DNA of 64,000 nucleotides, taken from contig NC_058063.1 in the NCBI RefSeq assembly GCF_020085105.1, positions 16,725,262 through 16,789,261 on the forward strand. The letters run 5' to 3'. Origin of the DNA: Siniperca chuatsi (taxonomy: Eukaryota > Chordata > Actinopteri > Centrarchiformes > Sinipercidae). Made by a program: the position numbers and the translations under genes. The notes under the pieces were generated by a model, which was given only the letters and a program-made list of their open reading frames with translations, searched no databases and was not told the DNA's origin. This document shows positions 34,662 through 47,200 of this stretch, piece by piece (the first letter of the stretch is position 1; every line of letters starts with the position of its first letter).

Positions 34662-37600
34662 TCAAGCGCTGGCCCACGGTAGAAAGAAAGACACAATAAC
34701 AATGATGAGGGAGAGGGAGAGAGGCAGTGAGAGGAGGAGGATGAGAGGGAGAGAGAGGGAAGATGGCCACAGAGACATCAGACGTCTGGAGCCTCGGGGC
34801 AGGTCACCTGGACTCTTTTGCCTCTCAACATTTGGCCGGCAGATGACCAGTGGCCTGACCTGTGATACGCTCTCCTGGAAGACAAAGAAGAAAGAGATGA
34901 GACGACTGAGTTGTCTTTAGGGACAACATGTTCTACGACATAATGTACATTTTAAAGTGTACACTGATAAAAATGCAAACACAAACTGCGTATTATTCCA
35001 GCGCTATTTCTAAAGTCTTTCCTTAGCAGTTGGTGATACGGTCAACCAATTTTATTTCTCCATTTTCTGACAATAATGGACATTCAACACTAATTTGCAG
35101 GGTTTTCTGAATCACCTGTGTGGGGTGGAACTTATATGGCAATTACTTAACACATCCGGTTTAGCAGCAGTTTAGCTGTGGTCCAGATGAACCTGTGCAC
35201 GTTCGGTTTAGCTCACCGCAGCTAAGCGAATCAGATACTAAGTCACACAACAAGTTTGTCTCATTTATTCTTTCAAGTTCAGTTAACAACTGTAATTTAC
35301 TTAAGACGAACAGTAAGTTATCATAACATAAGATTATTCATTGAAGGAACTTTTAGTTTTGTTAAAAATTGGAAAACTTGAAAACTCAAGTATATTGAAG
35401 ATTCCTTTTTTGTTCTTACAGTCTTGGTTAGCTTGTATTTTAACAGAGAGGACCTTGAGTGAAAACATATCCAACTTTTCTTTTCAGTTAATCTCTTCAG
35501 ATTTCCCTACCTTTCCTCTTTAGCATAACAGACCACACTGCTGATAGCTACAACACCGATGGTAAAGACAAAAATCATAAATAAAACTTTCCTACTACTA
35601 CTGAACACTTCCACAGAGCACAAAGTCACAAAGATGAAGGTGCAATGGAGATAGGTGGAGATATGTGTTTCAAAAAACAAAATTATAAAATGTACTTTTT
35701 TGTATTTTACAGTAAATGCCAAATTTACAGTATTGGACATAATAATCGAGAGGGACCTGGATGCAGACATAATAGCGGACCTCCGTCAGAGGCACCTCTG
35801 TCCTCAGCAGCAGAAGTTGGTCTTCTTTGTGTCGTTTTTGCACATGCGCGTAGTCCACTTGTGGCAGAAAATGGAAAAGACGAAACCCAACTTTATTCAC
35901 TGATTTTGGTGAAATTTGTCTAGGTTTGGTTAGGTTTAGGCACAAAAACCATCTTGGTTAGGGTATGTTCATGAATTGTCACATAATAATAATAATAATA
36001 ATAATCTGTTAAACATCTACAAACAAAGTGACACAGCTGAAATGTTACAAATACTCGCAGGGAGAAGGGGGGAATGGACACCAGAACTGGAGCCGAGTGA
36101 GCAGGCAACGGTGTTTCTGTACAGTATGTGGCTCGTCTTTTCTGCCACAGGCGGGTTACGCACATGCGCCATGCATATGTTCACGCAAAAACGACAAGAA
36201 GACCAACTTCAACTGCTGAGGGTGGAGGTGCTTCTTGCAGAGGTCCGCAAGCTAGGTACTCTTGTAATAATCCGCTATGATCTATCCCTACTTTATTCCA
36301 AAGGATTCTAAAGGGACAAGAGGCAAAATATCATGGCTGAATCCACCTCTCTTGACATACCGGAGCACTCCCTAATTAGTTTTCTTTTTCATGCATTAGT
36401 TTCTGTTTCCCTCCAACCAACTCAACACCTGTCTCTGTTGCAGCCCTGCTTAAAAGCTAGTACAGCTGTAACAACACCTCTCTTCTCAAGCCTCCGTGCT
36501 GTGTTGAAATGGTCTTTGGTGGGCAGATGTACAGAAAATAGACTAATTAGACTTTACATTGCTGTGTTTTCTACCTCCAGTATAGTCCTGCTGTGTCCTC
36601 TGTCAGGACTGAGCCTGAGGTTCCAGCGATGCGATCTGTGGCTCCGCCCACCATCGTCCTCACTCTCGGTGGTGTCCTGCCGTGCTACCCGCGGGCGCTT
36701 ACGTCTCCGCGAGCTGATTCGCTGGAGAGAATCTGGCTCCTGGAGTCTGAACCAATTGGGTAAAGGCACAAGGTCAGACATCTATAAGTGAAAAACTACA
36801 AGCAAACAGATGTATGTGAGATGTATGTGTGTGTTTGTGTATCAAACCTGCAATCTGTATCCTCTATATCTGCATCTGCATCACTCTCTCCCTGAGGATC
36901 AGACAATACACACTCCTCCTGCAGAGGAATGAAACTTATGAAACAAATAAAATACACACTATGTAACCAAGTACAAAAATGTGTATGCATAAAGACATTA
37001 TGAAGAAGGACCAATATAATATAAATATAATATGATAGAAGCTGTTACGTTAAAAAAATATGACAAATATTTTCTTTTTGAGAAAGCCTTTTATAAACAC
37101 AACCTCCACATTTACTGTATGGGGGCTTTTACTTTGTAGTCGTCGGATGAAACACCGATGAGCCCCAGTGAATCATCACCGACTGCCACTATTTCTAAAC
37201 CAAAAACAACAACACTTGATGATGATGGCATTTGTCTGTGTGAGTGTTCTCATGCGTCACTTTTTATTATCATCATTGTTATTATCGGTATGCATGAATC
37301 AGCTGACACCTCTACACATGACTAATGAGCTCAGAGACACCTAATCTGGTTGTTGCTTCCTACTGACAAAGACTGATATCTACTGATATCTGACTGATGT
37401 ATATGAAGTACTGTGTAGACACATAGACCGAAGTTACTCTCCCTGAGTCTCTCATTCACTATTCCCTCTATAAAAACCACTCAATTGAGGTTCTGGACAC
37501 TCATCATCATAACTGTGCATCAGTGACAAGTAGAGCTGGCCATCGAACCTTAATACTTTTGGGGTTCCGACCAAAATGCGTCTGTTGATCTGAATATTGA

Positions 37601-39300
37601 AAAAGATTTGAATGTAATCTTGTTTACTTCTTCTTTAATCAATTTACTGATTTAAATACTACCAAGCCAAAGCATTGTATTGTGGAACTTTTAGCAAAAA
37701 GTGGTGTATATACTATGAACGCTACATTTTTCGCTCATGGAAATATTTGAGGGCACTATATTGAGCATAAGTTTTACCCTTACAATTAAAGGAATAGTTA
37801 GACATTTTGGAAAATAAGCTTATTCCCTTTTTTCTTTTTTGGCCGCAGCCAGAAGACGGTTAGCTTAGCACAAAGACTGGAAACAAGGGGAAACAGCTAA
37901 CTTGCCTCTCCCAAGTCTACTCCCAATTCTATTTCAAGTAGTAATATGGCTTCGATGTACAATGTTGTGTCCTCTGAAATTGCTGTTTGACTGACAAGAA
38001 AAAAACAGCATCATGTGTCCAAACATATCATCGGTTCTGGCCTACATGTAATGAATCCCGGTATTAGTCATGTATGCCTTTTAATATGCTGGAACCTTGA
38101 AACAGGCTTAAAAAACCACAGCTGCCAGCCAAAGTAAAGGCAACACAAATATCAAATCTTCAGACATCTGCAGGTCAGACTCTACATTGCGCACACACAG
38201 GCCTGTCATGAAGAAACACACACATATGTCACACATTACCTCTGTGCCGTATCCCTCAGAGTACCTGGTTATCATAGCTCTGTTTTTACCACAGTGTTCA
38301 CACAGCAGTGTGTCCTGAGAACAGAAAGTAAAGAGAAGAAGATGGAGAAAGCAGAGACTTCATTAGATTATTGATTAATTGATTGAGATATATGACAACT
38401 TGACAACAGCATGGACAGTTCCTTTAAAACATACAGTAAAAAACACGCAGCAGCAGCAGAGGTATAGACAGGTCAGCAGCAAGTTAAAGGCATGCATTTA
38501 GAGCACAATTACAGATGAAGAAACACTCTGAGCGATGGCCACAGACACTTAAGTGGGAAGCCTGAGCACTCACCGGCGTGGGCATGTGTGCTTCTGAATA
38601 AAGTGTACAGGGACCGGCCTCGCACAGACACATTACATCTACCTCTCCACAACTCGCCCCCATCTGAGACAGAGAGACAAAGACAGAGAGGATAAACAAC
38701 TGTGATCTGTTGACTTATGTGAAGCTTCTTGTCCCTTTTATGTTCAGCCAGCAGCATATTAACAAAGCAAGTTAAAGGAAAGGCGTGACGCTTTGATGGA
38801 CACAAACTTATATAATGTTAAACAGTATCATGTAGAATGAAAATGGAGGTATTCATTTGTTACATATTGTCAGCAAAAGTTTTCATTTCGTGCATCCCTA
38901 TCAGTGGCTCAGTGATGAGATTTCTGGCTTTTAACCTTTTCCACCTACTCGCATTTTAAACTGCTCAAAAGTGGAGGATGGTTAACTGGCACTGCCAGAC
39001 ATTTGAGTTATGAGGGCTGATAAATCCATGTGATTCAGTCAAAGAAGTAAATAACATCAGAGCTATAATTAAAGACATTCACCAGATGTTTCAGTTGCAT
39101 ATACTGTATCATCATTAGATTGCTCATTTTTATTGTTAAAATGTAACTTTGTGTCAATTACAGGCCACAAAATGTGATTCCAAGCAGATTCCCATGGTAC
39201 GCAGGTAACAGGTATAAATAAATGACCTCACCTCACAGTCATTGTCAGACGTCTCTCCGGAGGAAAAGAGGCCGTGGGAGTCAGATTCCCTCCGCAGCAT
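34662..39300 (-). CDS. Unrecognised small protein with a C-terminal hydrophobic segment
   Basis: Six minus-strand exons join in one frame: 39300-39232, 38663-38574, 38314-38240, 36918-36848, 36746-36575 and 34874-34662. All have GT-AG borders, and the total is 690 bases (229 aa). The start exon begins MLRRESDSHGLFSSGE. The next two are Cys-rich (CLCEAGPCTLY, LLCEHCGKNRAMITRY). Then come an acidic stretch (GESDADADIEDTDC), a basic, possibly nuclear-signal-like block (ISSRRRKRPRVARQ) and another acidic serine patch. The last exon has a hydrophobic run of about 30 residues (LILLLSLPLSLSLIIVIVSF) ending LPWASA. That ending suggests a tail anchor or a GPI-type signal; without a signal peptide, a tail anchor fits better. 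A 5' UTR exon is likely near 40640-40590 (donor GTTTGAG then GTAAGATG) beside a CpG-rich patch. I recognise no family. An extra exon-like segment at 37194-37133 would break the frame. Confidence 0.55.
35757..36255. mobile_element. Foldback element with arms of about 110 bp (in the intron before the last exon of the small gene)
   Basis: The left arm, about 35776-35884 (GAAGTTGGTCTTCTTTGTGTCGTTTTTGC, ACTTGTGGCAGAAAA), is inverted in the right arm at 36133-36248 (TTTTCTGCCACAGGCGGG, GCAAAAACGACAAGAAGACCAACTTC). The interior contains GGTTAGGTTTAGGCACAAAAACC (35928-35950), like the element at 30110, and an (AAT)n microsatellite at 35983-36006. Confidence 0.55.
35983..36006. repeat. (AAT)n microsatellite
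   Basis: Seven or eight uninterrupted TAA units lie inside the foldback element. Confidence 0.85.
37786..37960. repeat. Foldback dispersed element, copy 3 (partial)
   Basis: It starts TTAAAGGAATAGTTAGACATTTTGG and contains GGTTAGCTTAGCACAAAGACTGGAAACAAGGGGAAACAGCT, as in copies 1 and 4. Confidence 0.55.
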
Positions 39301-40579
39301 GACCTCTGACCTGGCTCACACACTCACATAGACCTGCTGGGCCACATAAACAGCAGTGGAAGTAGCTCAGTAGCATTAATTGAGGTTTTTGTGCACATTT
39401 TTTTTTTCTTACTTGACATTGAAGATTTGAGGTCCGGGAGGCTTGTTCATTGTTTTACAAATGCTGTGAACAATTTAGTAAAAATGGTGTAGCTCTTTAA
39501 AATTGTAACAGTAGGCTATACAAGCATATGGCTGGGCAAAATCAGTGAAATCAGGTTGTGATAATCCAATCATATTGTATTATTGTTTTACAAAAGTCTG
39601 TTGCCTCAATTAATGATATGAGGCAAATTCTAATCAATTCTAATTGGTATCACTTTCAAAGTAGGCACTCTATTTTAAAGGCTTCATAAGTTCTAAGTAA
39701 AGGCTTTATTATTGGTTGATAATTGGTTGAATAATTATAAACTTTTGGGCCACCAGGTTGTGAAAAATCCCTTTAACTGGTGTTTCTCCTCCTCCAGCAT
39801 GACACTTTTAATGAGTGGTAAAGCCTTTACTTACAATTTATGAATCTTTTATAGAAGGGGCATTGATAGAAAGCAGTCCCAGATATTTTTATTAATATTG
39901 TAATACTGACTTTTACCCTGCCCAGTCCATACCGGTAAATCCATATCATCATTGCTTGTCGTTATGTCCAGTAACACTGAATTAGTCAGTATCATCGATG
40001 ATTTAAAAATTGGCCTACTTTTACAAAACATCTTTAAAAAAGATGTTTTGGAATAATAAAATGGTCCACAGAGAAAGTGAATATAGTTTTCATTGATAAA
40101 AATAAGAATACAAATACTCAATAAAGTCACTGAGTCATATTAAACTTTTTTTTCATTGATAATATAGGCTTAATTTTCGTACAGTTGCAACACGGCTGGG
40201 TCAATCATAATGGTGCATCATAAAACATTTTGTGTCCTTACAGTGAAGAAATGAGTAATGTTTTATAGAAAACGTGGTGTTACAGTGGTGTACAGATGAT
40301 GCTGTCTTTACGCAAGCAGCGGGGTCGTGCTGTCAGATATTTGTCATCACTTCACATCACTGTAACATCTGCTCAGCAGTGTCCGCACTCCCATTACGTA
40401 ATAACCTACGACAGTCAATGTTAGAGCCGGACAACTTTTCAGATAAAGATGTGAGGGGAAAAGATGAAAGATGTTTTCTAATGATATTCAAATACATACA
40501 ATTATTTTCATACAGACATGTATGGAAAAACGAAAATAACTGTTAAATCTAAGCGATAATACAATAGAACAGAGTAACC

Positions 40580-40880
40580 CATCTTACCTCAAACGCATCC
40601 TGCCCAGGAACAAGGAATAAACCCATAAAAAGTGAATGGAGTTCTGTATTTAGAGGATGAGCAGGAGAACGCGGCGATGCTTCTCATTGTGGCGCGGGGA
40701 AGCCATGAGCTCGCGCTGCTTGTGTGTGTTTGACATTGTAGCAAATCCTCTGTGTGATGTCAGCCCGAACGATGACAGGCAGCTACACGGTCAGGGAAGC
40801 GCGCGCTCACCAGGATACCGAATGTTCCCAAAACAACGCGGGAGCGCGGAAAGCAGAAGGAGGGACTTCCGTTCTGGACT
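40580..40880 (-). promoter_or_regulatory. CpG-rich patch and probable leader exon of the small minus-strand gene
   Basis: CpG dinucleotides are dense here (GAACGCGGCGATG, GTGGCGCGGGG, GAGCTCGCGCTGC, AAGCGCGCGCTCACC, ACGCGGGAGCGCGG) against a CpG-poor background. On the minus strand, CAGGATGCGTTTGAG then GTAAGATG (donor near 40588) looks like the end of a first exon. Its neighbour downstream would be the exon with the MLRRESD start. Confidence 0.45.
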
Positions 40881-40889
40881 TTCAAAGTA

Positions 40890-43370
40890 AAAGGCAGCAT
40901 TGAAAAAAGTCAAACAACACTTAAGGGCTTGAATGTACTGTGCTGCATGTAGCCTACTATATGTAGCCTACTGTATATATGCATTCAAGCAGGCCTATAT
41001 TCAGGCAGCGACCCCACCTTGTATGATATGGCTTCATAACAAAACAAAACAACAAAATTGAAGATAAATTGAATTTCAGTCAAAAAGTGATTACTTAATC
41101 ACTATTTACATCCTCAACATATATTCCATGAATTAGTTTCTTTGATATTTTTGGCAAAATAATGTATTTAGACACAAAAATGCAAATTAAATACAGTGCT
41201 TTATTCTACAAAATATCCCTTTCACAGCATATTCATATCCACACATGGTTATAAAGCCATAGGGCTAACAAAAATGCACCCTGTGTAAGTGACCTACAGT
41301 TTGACATCAACTGGAGGCCATACATATTTACCCTAAGCAAACAGCAACAAGTATAAAAAAGGAGAATCATATTTTCATGGCTGGATAAATCTGTTATGGG
41401 GTCCAAGAGAAAAAAAACTGAGCTGCTGGAACCCCATTAACCCCTGTTCTTCACATTCAGTGTATTATAATGCTGGAACACTATATTGGTTGTGTGGTAA
41501 TTAGATTAAACTTATATTACTTAATAACTTACTAATATACTTAATATTTAGGAATATGCTATAAGCACAAACATGAAATAGTCATGGTCTATGACACATT
41601 GGCCCACTTCAGAATCAAGCCTCTTGATCAAGTTATAAAGACGGACCAACCTTTAGGACCTTATCATGTTAGCTGATACTGTGCTTTAGTGGTGCATATT
41701 CACACAATTACAATAATCCAGCCTTGCATAATTTACTTTCAGAAAAGCTTAACTTATTTTTGGTCTTCTCCTACCTCTGGCTGGGTTCTCGCCCCTGGAT
41801 CATGATCTGAAAGTGGTTTTGTGAACCCACCAATCATCAGGTCCAAAGGAGGGAGCCTAAGTACCTTCACTGGTCACAACCGCCGCTGCATTGTTGCAAT
41901 GAATGCATGGTGCACAGCAGTGTGGTATACGTTATGTAATTGTCTTTCAGGAAAATGAGACGTTTAGTTGCTTAGAAAAAAATGGTGCACATTCAAAGGT
42001 GTGTATTGAGTGGTTTAAATTGAATTCAAGATCTTGCTCAAAGCACAACTCAGCTCATCTTTTGTGATAAATTCAAGAACTATTGCATCATAATAAAATC
42101 AAGTCATCATCTGTATTAGCATCATTTAATGTACAAAAAAAACATCTAAGTATTATGCCCTAATCCACCTCAATCTCACAAGACTGACTGTGGCCATTGT
42201 GAAATCCCTTTTATTCAATAGCTTTTATTGTAAGTATGAGCGTTCCGGTTCAAAATAACCTTTACATGACAAAATCCAAGCACTTGTTCCTGACCCTCAC
42301 AACTTAAAAACTGTTAATATTCTCAAAGCAAACTTTGAGTGATTACATGTCATTTTTGCCCTGATCTTTATCCACTGTAAAGGCCCAGAGAGAGTTGAAC
42401 TGCATTCAGTGGTTATGGTGTGACAGACAGAGAAACACATGAAAAGATATGCACACATTCATATACACAACCACTACCACACAGACACACACACGAGGAT
42501 CATAAAAGGAAATAACCCGGAAATGTCTTTTCCCTTGAGGAATCTGTCTGTTTTAGTAACTGCGCAACGTCATCACCACAATACTACACAGCCAGGACCC
42601 TTGAGATTGTGTTTAGTAAGTGGATCTTGGTCAAATCCAGTTCAATTGATATTTTCATGTATTTGAACAAATATTGATTATCATTAGTCAGTAGATTTTA
42701 TAAACTCCAAATAACAGTTGTATGAATTTGGTAAAAGAAGCCTGTGGTTGCATGAGCACTCCCTGTCCTCTTTTGCAGCAGGCATGAAAACCCTGTTGAT
42801 AAATAAATGTTAAAACGAGCTTAAGCTTTCCAAATAGAACTCAATTTGGCCTAAATGTCCCATGAGCCCCACTGAACGAGATAAAGTGTAATTAGGGGGA
42901 GACTTAATGGCAGAGGGAGGGATCCTCATTATTGCGGCATGTCGACCATGCAAATGACCCCTGTGAACATGACTCTACACTGTATGTTTTGGAGTGATTC
43001 AGAAAACAAATTTTCACAATGTTTTTGATTATAAACTGCGCCCTCATGTTTTATTAAATAATACTTCTTCCTTTTTAAGATGTTTCCCATGCTGTTCCTC
43101 ATGCACTGCTGCTCATAATCATTCTCTCTGCTGCATAATGGGCTTTTTAGGACAAGGTTTCTTCATAAAATGTACAAAGAAACAATGCAGAACAAATATT
43201 TGCACTTCCATGAGCCTCAGCATATGCACTAAAACTTTGTTACATGTCTTGGCTCATCAAGGCAGCTTTGATTATGGCAATTACTGTATGCTGATGCGTC
43301 ATCTATAAAGTATGAATGTAATAAAAAAAGGGATACAGGGCAAATTTGGGTAATCATGCTCTTTTATGCG
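40890..43370. other. Gene-free stretch
   Basis: AT-rich DNA with no exon that I can support, no recognisable repeat copy and only short open frames. Exons of the formin gene could be hidden here but none was found. Confidence 0.4.
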
Positions 43371-43377
43371 CTCACAG

Positions 43378-43680
43378 GGGAGAAGTGGAGGCAGAAGAGG
43401 AGGGAAGTAACAGATCTTCAGTGGCAGATAGAGAGGTTTGTGTACACACAAGTAGCAATACAAACAGGAGATGCAGGCTCGATAAGGAAATTAAGGGAAA
43501 GGGTGCAACTCAAATAAACCAAGACTAATGTACCAACTGACCAATGCACCTCTCTCCCTCTCTTTTGCTGAGAGAGAGATGAAAGTCAAGGGAGAGCTGT
43601 AGAAGCGCGTCGTTTAGATATTCTGGAAGCGCTGGAGAAAGGCATTCCTCGGATTTCACATCAGAATTGGATGCAGGACT
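43378..43680 (+). other. Two coding-like segments upstream of the formin gene
   Basis: Segment 1 (43378-43435) follows a GCGCTCACAG acceptor, reads GEKWRQKRREVTDLQWQIE and ends at a GTTTGTG donor (phase 2). Segment 2 starts at 43577 after a pyrimidine tract and AG. Joined in phase, it reads RDESQGRAVEARRLDILEAL then EKGIPRISHQNWMQD and stops. Together they look like charged coiled coil, as found before the FH1 region of formins. The in-frame stop and the lack of a donor before it mean I cannot link them to the 44231 exon. Confidence 0.3.
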
Positions 43681-44230
43681 AAACGTAACCTGTCAAAACT
43701 CATATGAATTCTTTCTCTTTGACTGAGGTCACAGGTTTCTGGCACACACGCAGGAAAATAGTGGACTTTTGGATCAAATTGTCAGACTCGGCTCGTCATT
43801 TTAGATTTTTATAGGACAAACACTGCACCCAAGGCAATTACAGGTTACAGTGCTGTGAGAACACCCAGAGGTGGTTCGAAGATTGTGATTTGGTTGTGTG
43901 AGTTATGCGATTCTGTGGTCGACAAGTGAGGCTGAGCATCCACAGACATTCAGATGCGTATACACAGTGTGTGAGGGGTTGCACAGTGAGGAGAAGAGAC
44001 AAGGAAGGGATCACGTTTAGCTGCTGTGTGGAAAATAAGGACAAAAGCAAACGTGCACTTCATTTGATCTGATCCAAAAAGGCCTTGTTTTTTATCTAAT
44101 ATGAAGGAGCATGCTTTTTGGAGTCACTTTTTCTCAAGCACAAAAAAGAAATTATAACCTGGTTTTTCAAGGTAATGCTATTAAATATCAACAGAACTTT
44201 TTCTGAGTCACGAACCGCTCTGAAAGACCA

Positions 44231-47200
44231 ATGAAGGAGTCGGACCAAACCAAGGATAACCCCCTGACCTGGGATTTCGACCAATCCTGGGGTTCATTCT
44301 TACAACCAGCTGCACGTCTTTGCCTCAACACCTTGGATTTCTCAGACCTCTGGGATGAGGAAGACAGCACAGAGGACGAGGGAACCAATTCAACCAATGA
44401 ATCATCAACCTGTCACCGAGCCCCTCCAGCACCCCCACCTCTTCCTCCCCCTCCTCCACTTGCCCCACCTTTGCCATCGGTCTCCCATAAAGGTGCAACC
44501 ATTAAATGTCGCACCTTGAAGCTCCACTGGAGGGAACTGCAGAGTTTGTCTCCCCTTCCCAGGATGACCCGCTTTGGAACTCAGACTATTTGGTCTGGAC
44601 TTGAGCCAGTCCATTTGGATACAAACCGACTGGAGTACCTGTTTGAATCTAAGGGCAACAACACCAGCTTTAATGTGGTTTCTGGGAGGCAGGTAAGACC
44701 AATGAGACAAGATGATGCCTCAGGAATATAGTGAGATTGTGCCAACAAACATGTTTTCTACATTTTGCAGTGTCTGTTTTTCTTTTATAAAAAAAGCAGA
44801 TTTATGAAGCAACTATACGCAACCACAGTTTTACCCAATTAGGTCAGTTCATGTGGTTCCACATCAGTTGTCATCAGTGTTTTTTAACATGTGAACTGGT
44901 GAGAAAAAAAATGTATATGGTCAATACATAAAATTACCATTTAAGGTACCCTGACGACAATCTTCACGGTGAAATGCTGTCAGATTTTGACAAAAAGATG
45001 TGTTGTGCACTTTGCACTTCTGTTGAATTTACCACCAAGTTAGTACTCCTGATAAGGGGAGTCATCTGCTGCTCTTGCCATGATTTGTAATCTTGAGCAG
45101 CAGGCATGAAGATTAGAGCAGGTGGTGCAACATTTCTCCAGTATTCACAAAACATTTCTATCTTGCCTTCATATTTTCAGCTGCTGAAAATATTTAAAGC
45201 ACTCCTTTTCTCTTGCATGAGGCAAAACGTCCTCAGTAGGCTAAAAGCAACCCTAAAATGCACTCACAATACTTGTGCATAGTATCTTGGTCTCATATCC
45301 TTCTCTATATCCCAACACAGAAGCAGCAGCCGGTCTCAGTGTTGGGGATGAAGCGGAGTAACATCATAACTATCGCCCTGAGCAGCCTGCCCCCTCCCCG
45401 CCTCCTGCCCCCTGCTATCTACAGCATGGACAGCAGTGTGCTGGACAGAGAGGACGTTCAGGTACAATAGAGGTCATGTCCTACAGAATTTGAGCTTCAG
45501 CATTTGCTTAACCTCTAACGTTAGCTTTTGTTGGATAGGCAATTTGTTGCCCTTACTATTTCTTTATTATGGCAAAATGAAACTTGAGCACCATGCAGAT
45601 AAGGAGAGACACAGCAAAAGTCCCATTAGGAGTCCTGCAGTGTGAGTTCATCTCTTTCCACATTCCCTTCTAAAACAGCGGCTTCAAGCACTAATCCCAA
45701 CAGAAGAGGAACTTTGTCTGATCAAGGAGGCTAAGGCCCAGAACCCCCAATCCTCTCTGGCCTCAGCCGACCTCTGTCTGCTCACTTTGGGGGAAATCCC
45801 ACATCTGAATTCCAGGCTTCAGCTGTGGGCCTTCGCTCTGGACTATGACTCCTTAGAAAGGGTAAGAGAAAATGGAACAAACATGCGATGGAATGAGATG
45901 GAAAGTAGTTTTGTCACTTAAAATGTATGAATCAACAGCATTTTGTAAAGATAGATGTCTGTTTTGTTACCCTCTAAATGATGCAAAACAGCTAAAATAT
46001 AAGCATGAGCATCAGCGTGACCACCATGGTGCCACCCACACAAGCCACATCATCACAAAATCAACCGTCACAGTATTGTTCGATTGACAAGTAATGCCTA
46101 TGGGAATGCAGTACAAAAACACCACCGTGATGACTTCCTATCACCAAATATGTCTAAAAATAAAACGTGAATTTAATAGCTCACCTAGTCTATATCAATC
46201 ATTGTCCTCTAAATGTGTCCTTCATCTTAACAGGAAATTGCTGAGCCTCTCTTCCATCTGAAGTTGGCCATGGAACAGCTCGCAGCCAGCCAAACCTTCA
46301 AATGTATTCTAGCAACAGTGTTAGCAATCGGTAACTTTCTCAATGGATGTAAGGTGAGTGTGTCGCGATCCCAATCTTTATTATCCATCTTTAATGCACT
46401 TTTGAGTGTTAGTGAGTCTTTTTCCTTTCCCCCCAAAAAATCTCACAACACATTTTAATATGCCAAGGCTCGTGGCTTTGAGCTGAGTTACCTGGGGAAG
46501 CTGTCCCAGGTGAGGGATACACACACTCGCCAACCCCTGCTGCACCACGTCTGTGTGCTGCTGATGCAGCTATACCCCCAATCGTCTGACCTCTACTCTG
46601 ACATCACTGCTGTTACTAAAGCTGGGAAGGTGCGTAGTTGCGACTATGTGTGTGTGTTTCTCCTGAGGGTGTATGTTGTCCTGCATCTGAGTCAGATGGA
46701 GGATTATTCGGATATAACAAAAAGGCTGAAATAAAGATCACCACGATTCCAACTCATTTTCAACTTTCCTTCTCTTTCTTGTCTTTACAGTGCGACTACT
46801 CCCTAGTCCAGTCCAACATCACTCAGCTAGAGGCCCTGTGCAAAGCATCATGGGAGCAGCTAAAGATTTTGGACAAGGCACAGGACAAGAGGAAAGGAGG
46901 AAAGGTGGAAAAGAGGAAAGGAGGAGGACAAGAAGATGAGGCCTTGGCCCCGGACGGCTCGCTCCGTCACAGGCTGCCAAAGATTTTGAAAGAGTGTGAG
47001 GAGAGGCTGAAGGTCCTGAGAGCCGTCCATCGCCGGGTTATCAACAGGTGTGCTGCGAGTAGTGCATGGTTTATTTCATTTTCCTTGATTTGGTGTTTTA
47101 AGTTAAAATGGAGTCATACATCGAGTCCAGCAGCTACAGTGTCGTCCTTTCCTGGAGAATTTTTGAGGTTGAGGCCAATAGTTTCTTTCTTATTGTTGTT

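Noticed and set aside
34654-34920. Plus-strand Arg/Glu-rich frame of 88 codons
   Set aside because: It is the reverse of the last exon of the small minus-strand gene, whose hydrophobic Leu/Ser codons become GAG/AGA on the other strand.
35507-35770. Minus-strand frame ending in a hydrophobic segment (VLFMIFVFTIGVVAISSVV)
   Set aside because: It could pass for an alternative last exon, but it has no convincing acceptor and overlaps the edge of a foldback repeat. The 34662-34874 exon fits phase and splice signals better.
36333-36791. Plus-strand frame of 152 codons
   Set aside because: It overlaps the well-supported minus-strand exon 36746-36575 and has no recognisable features.
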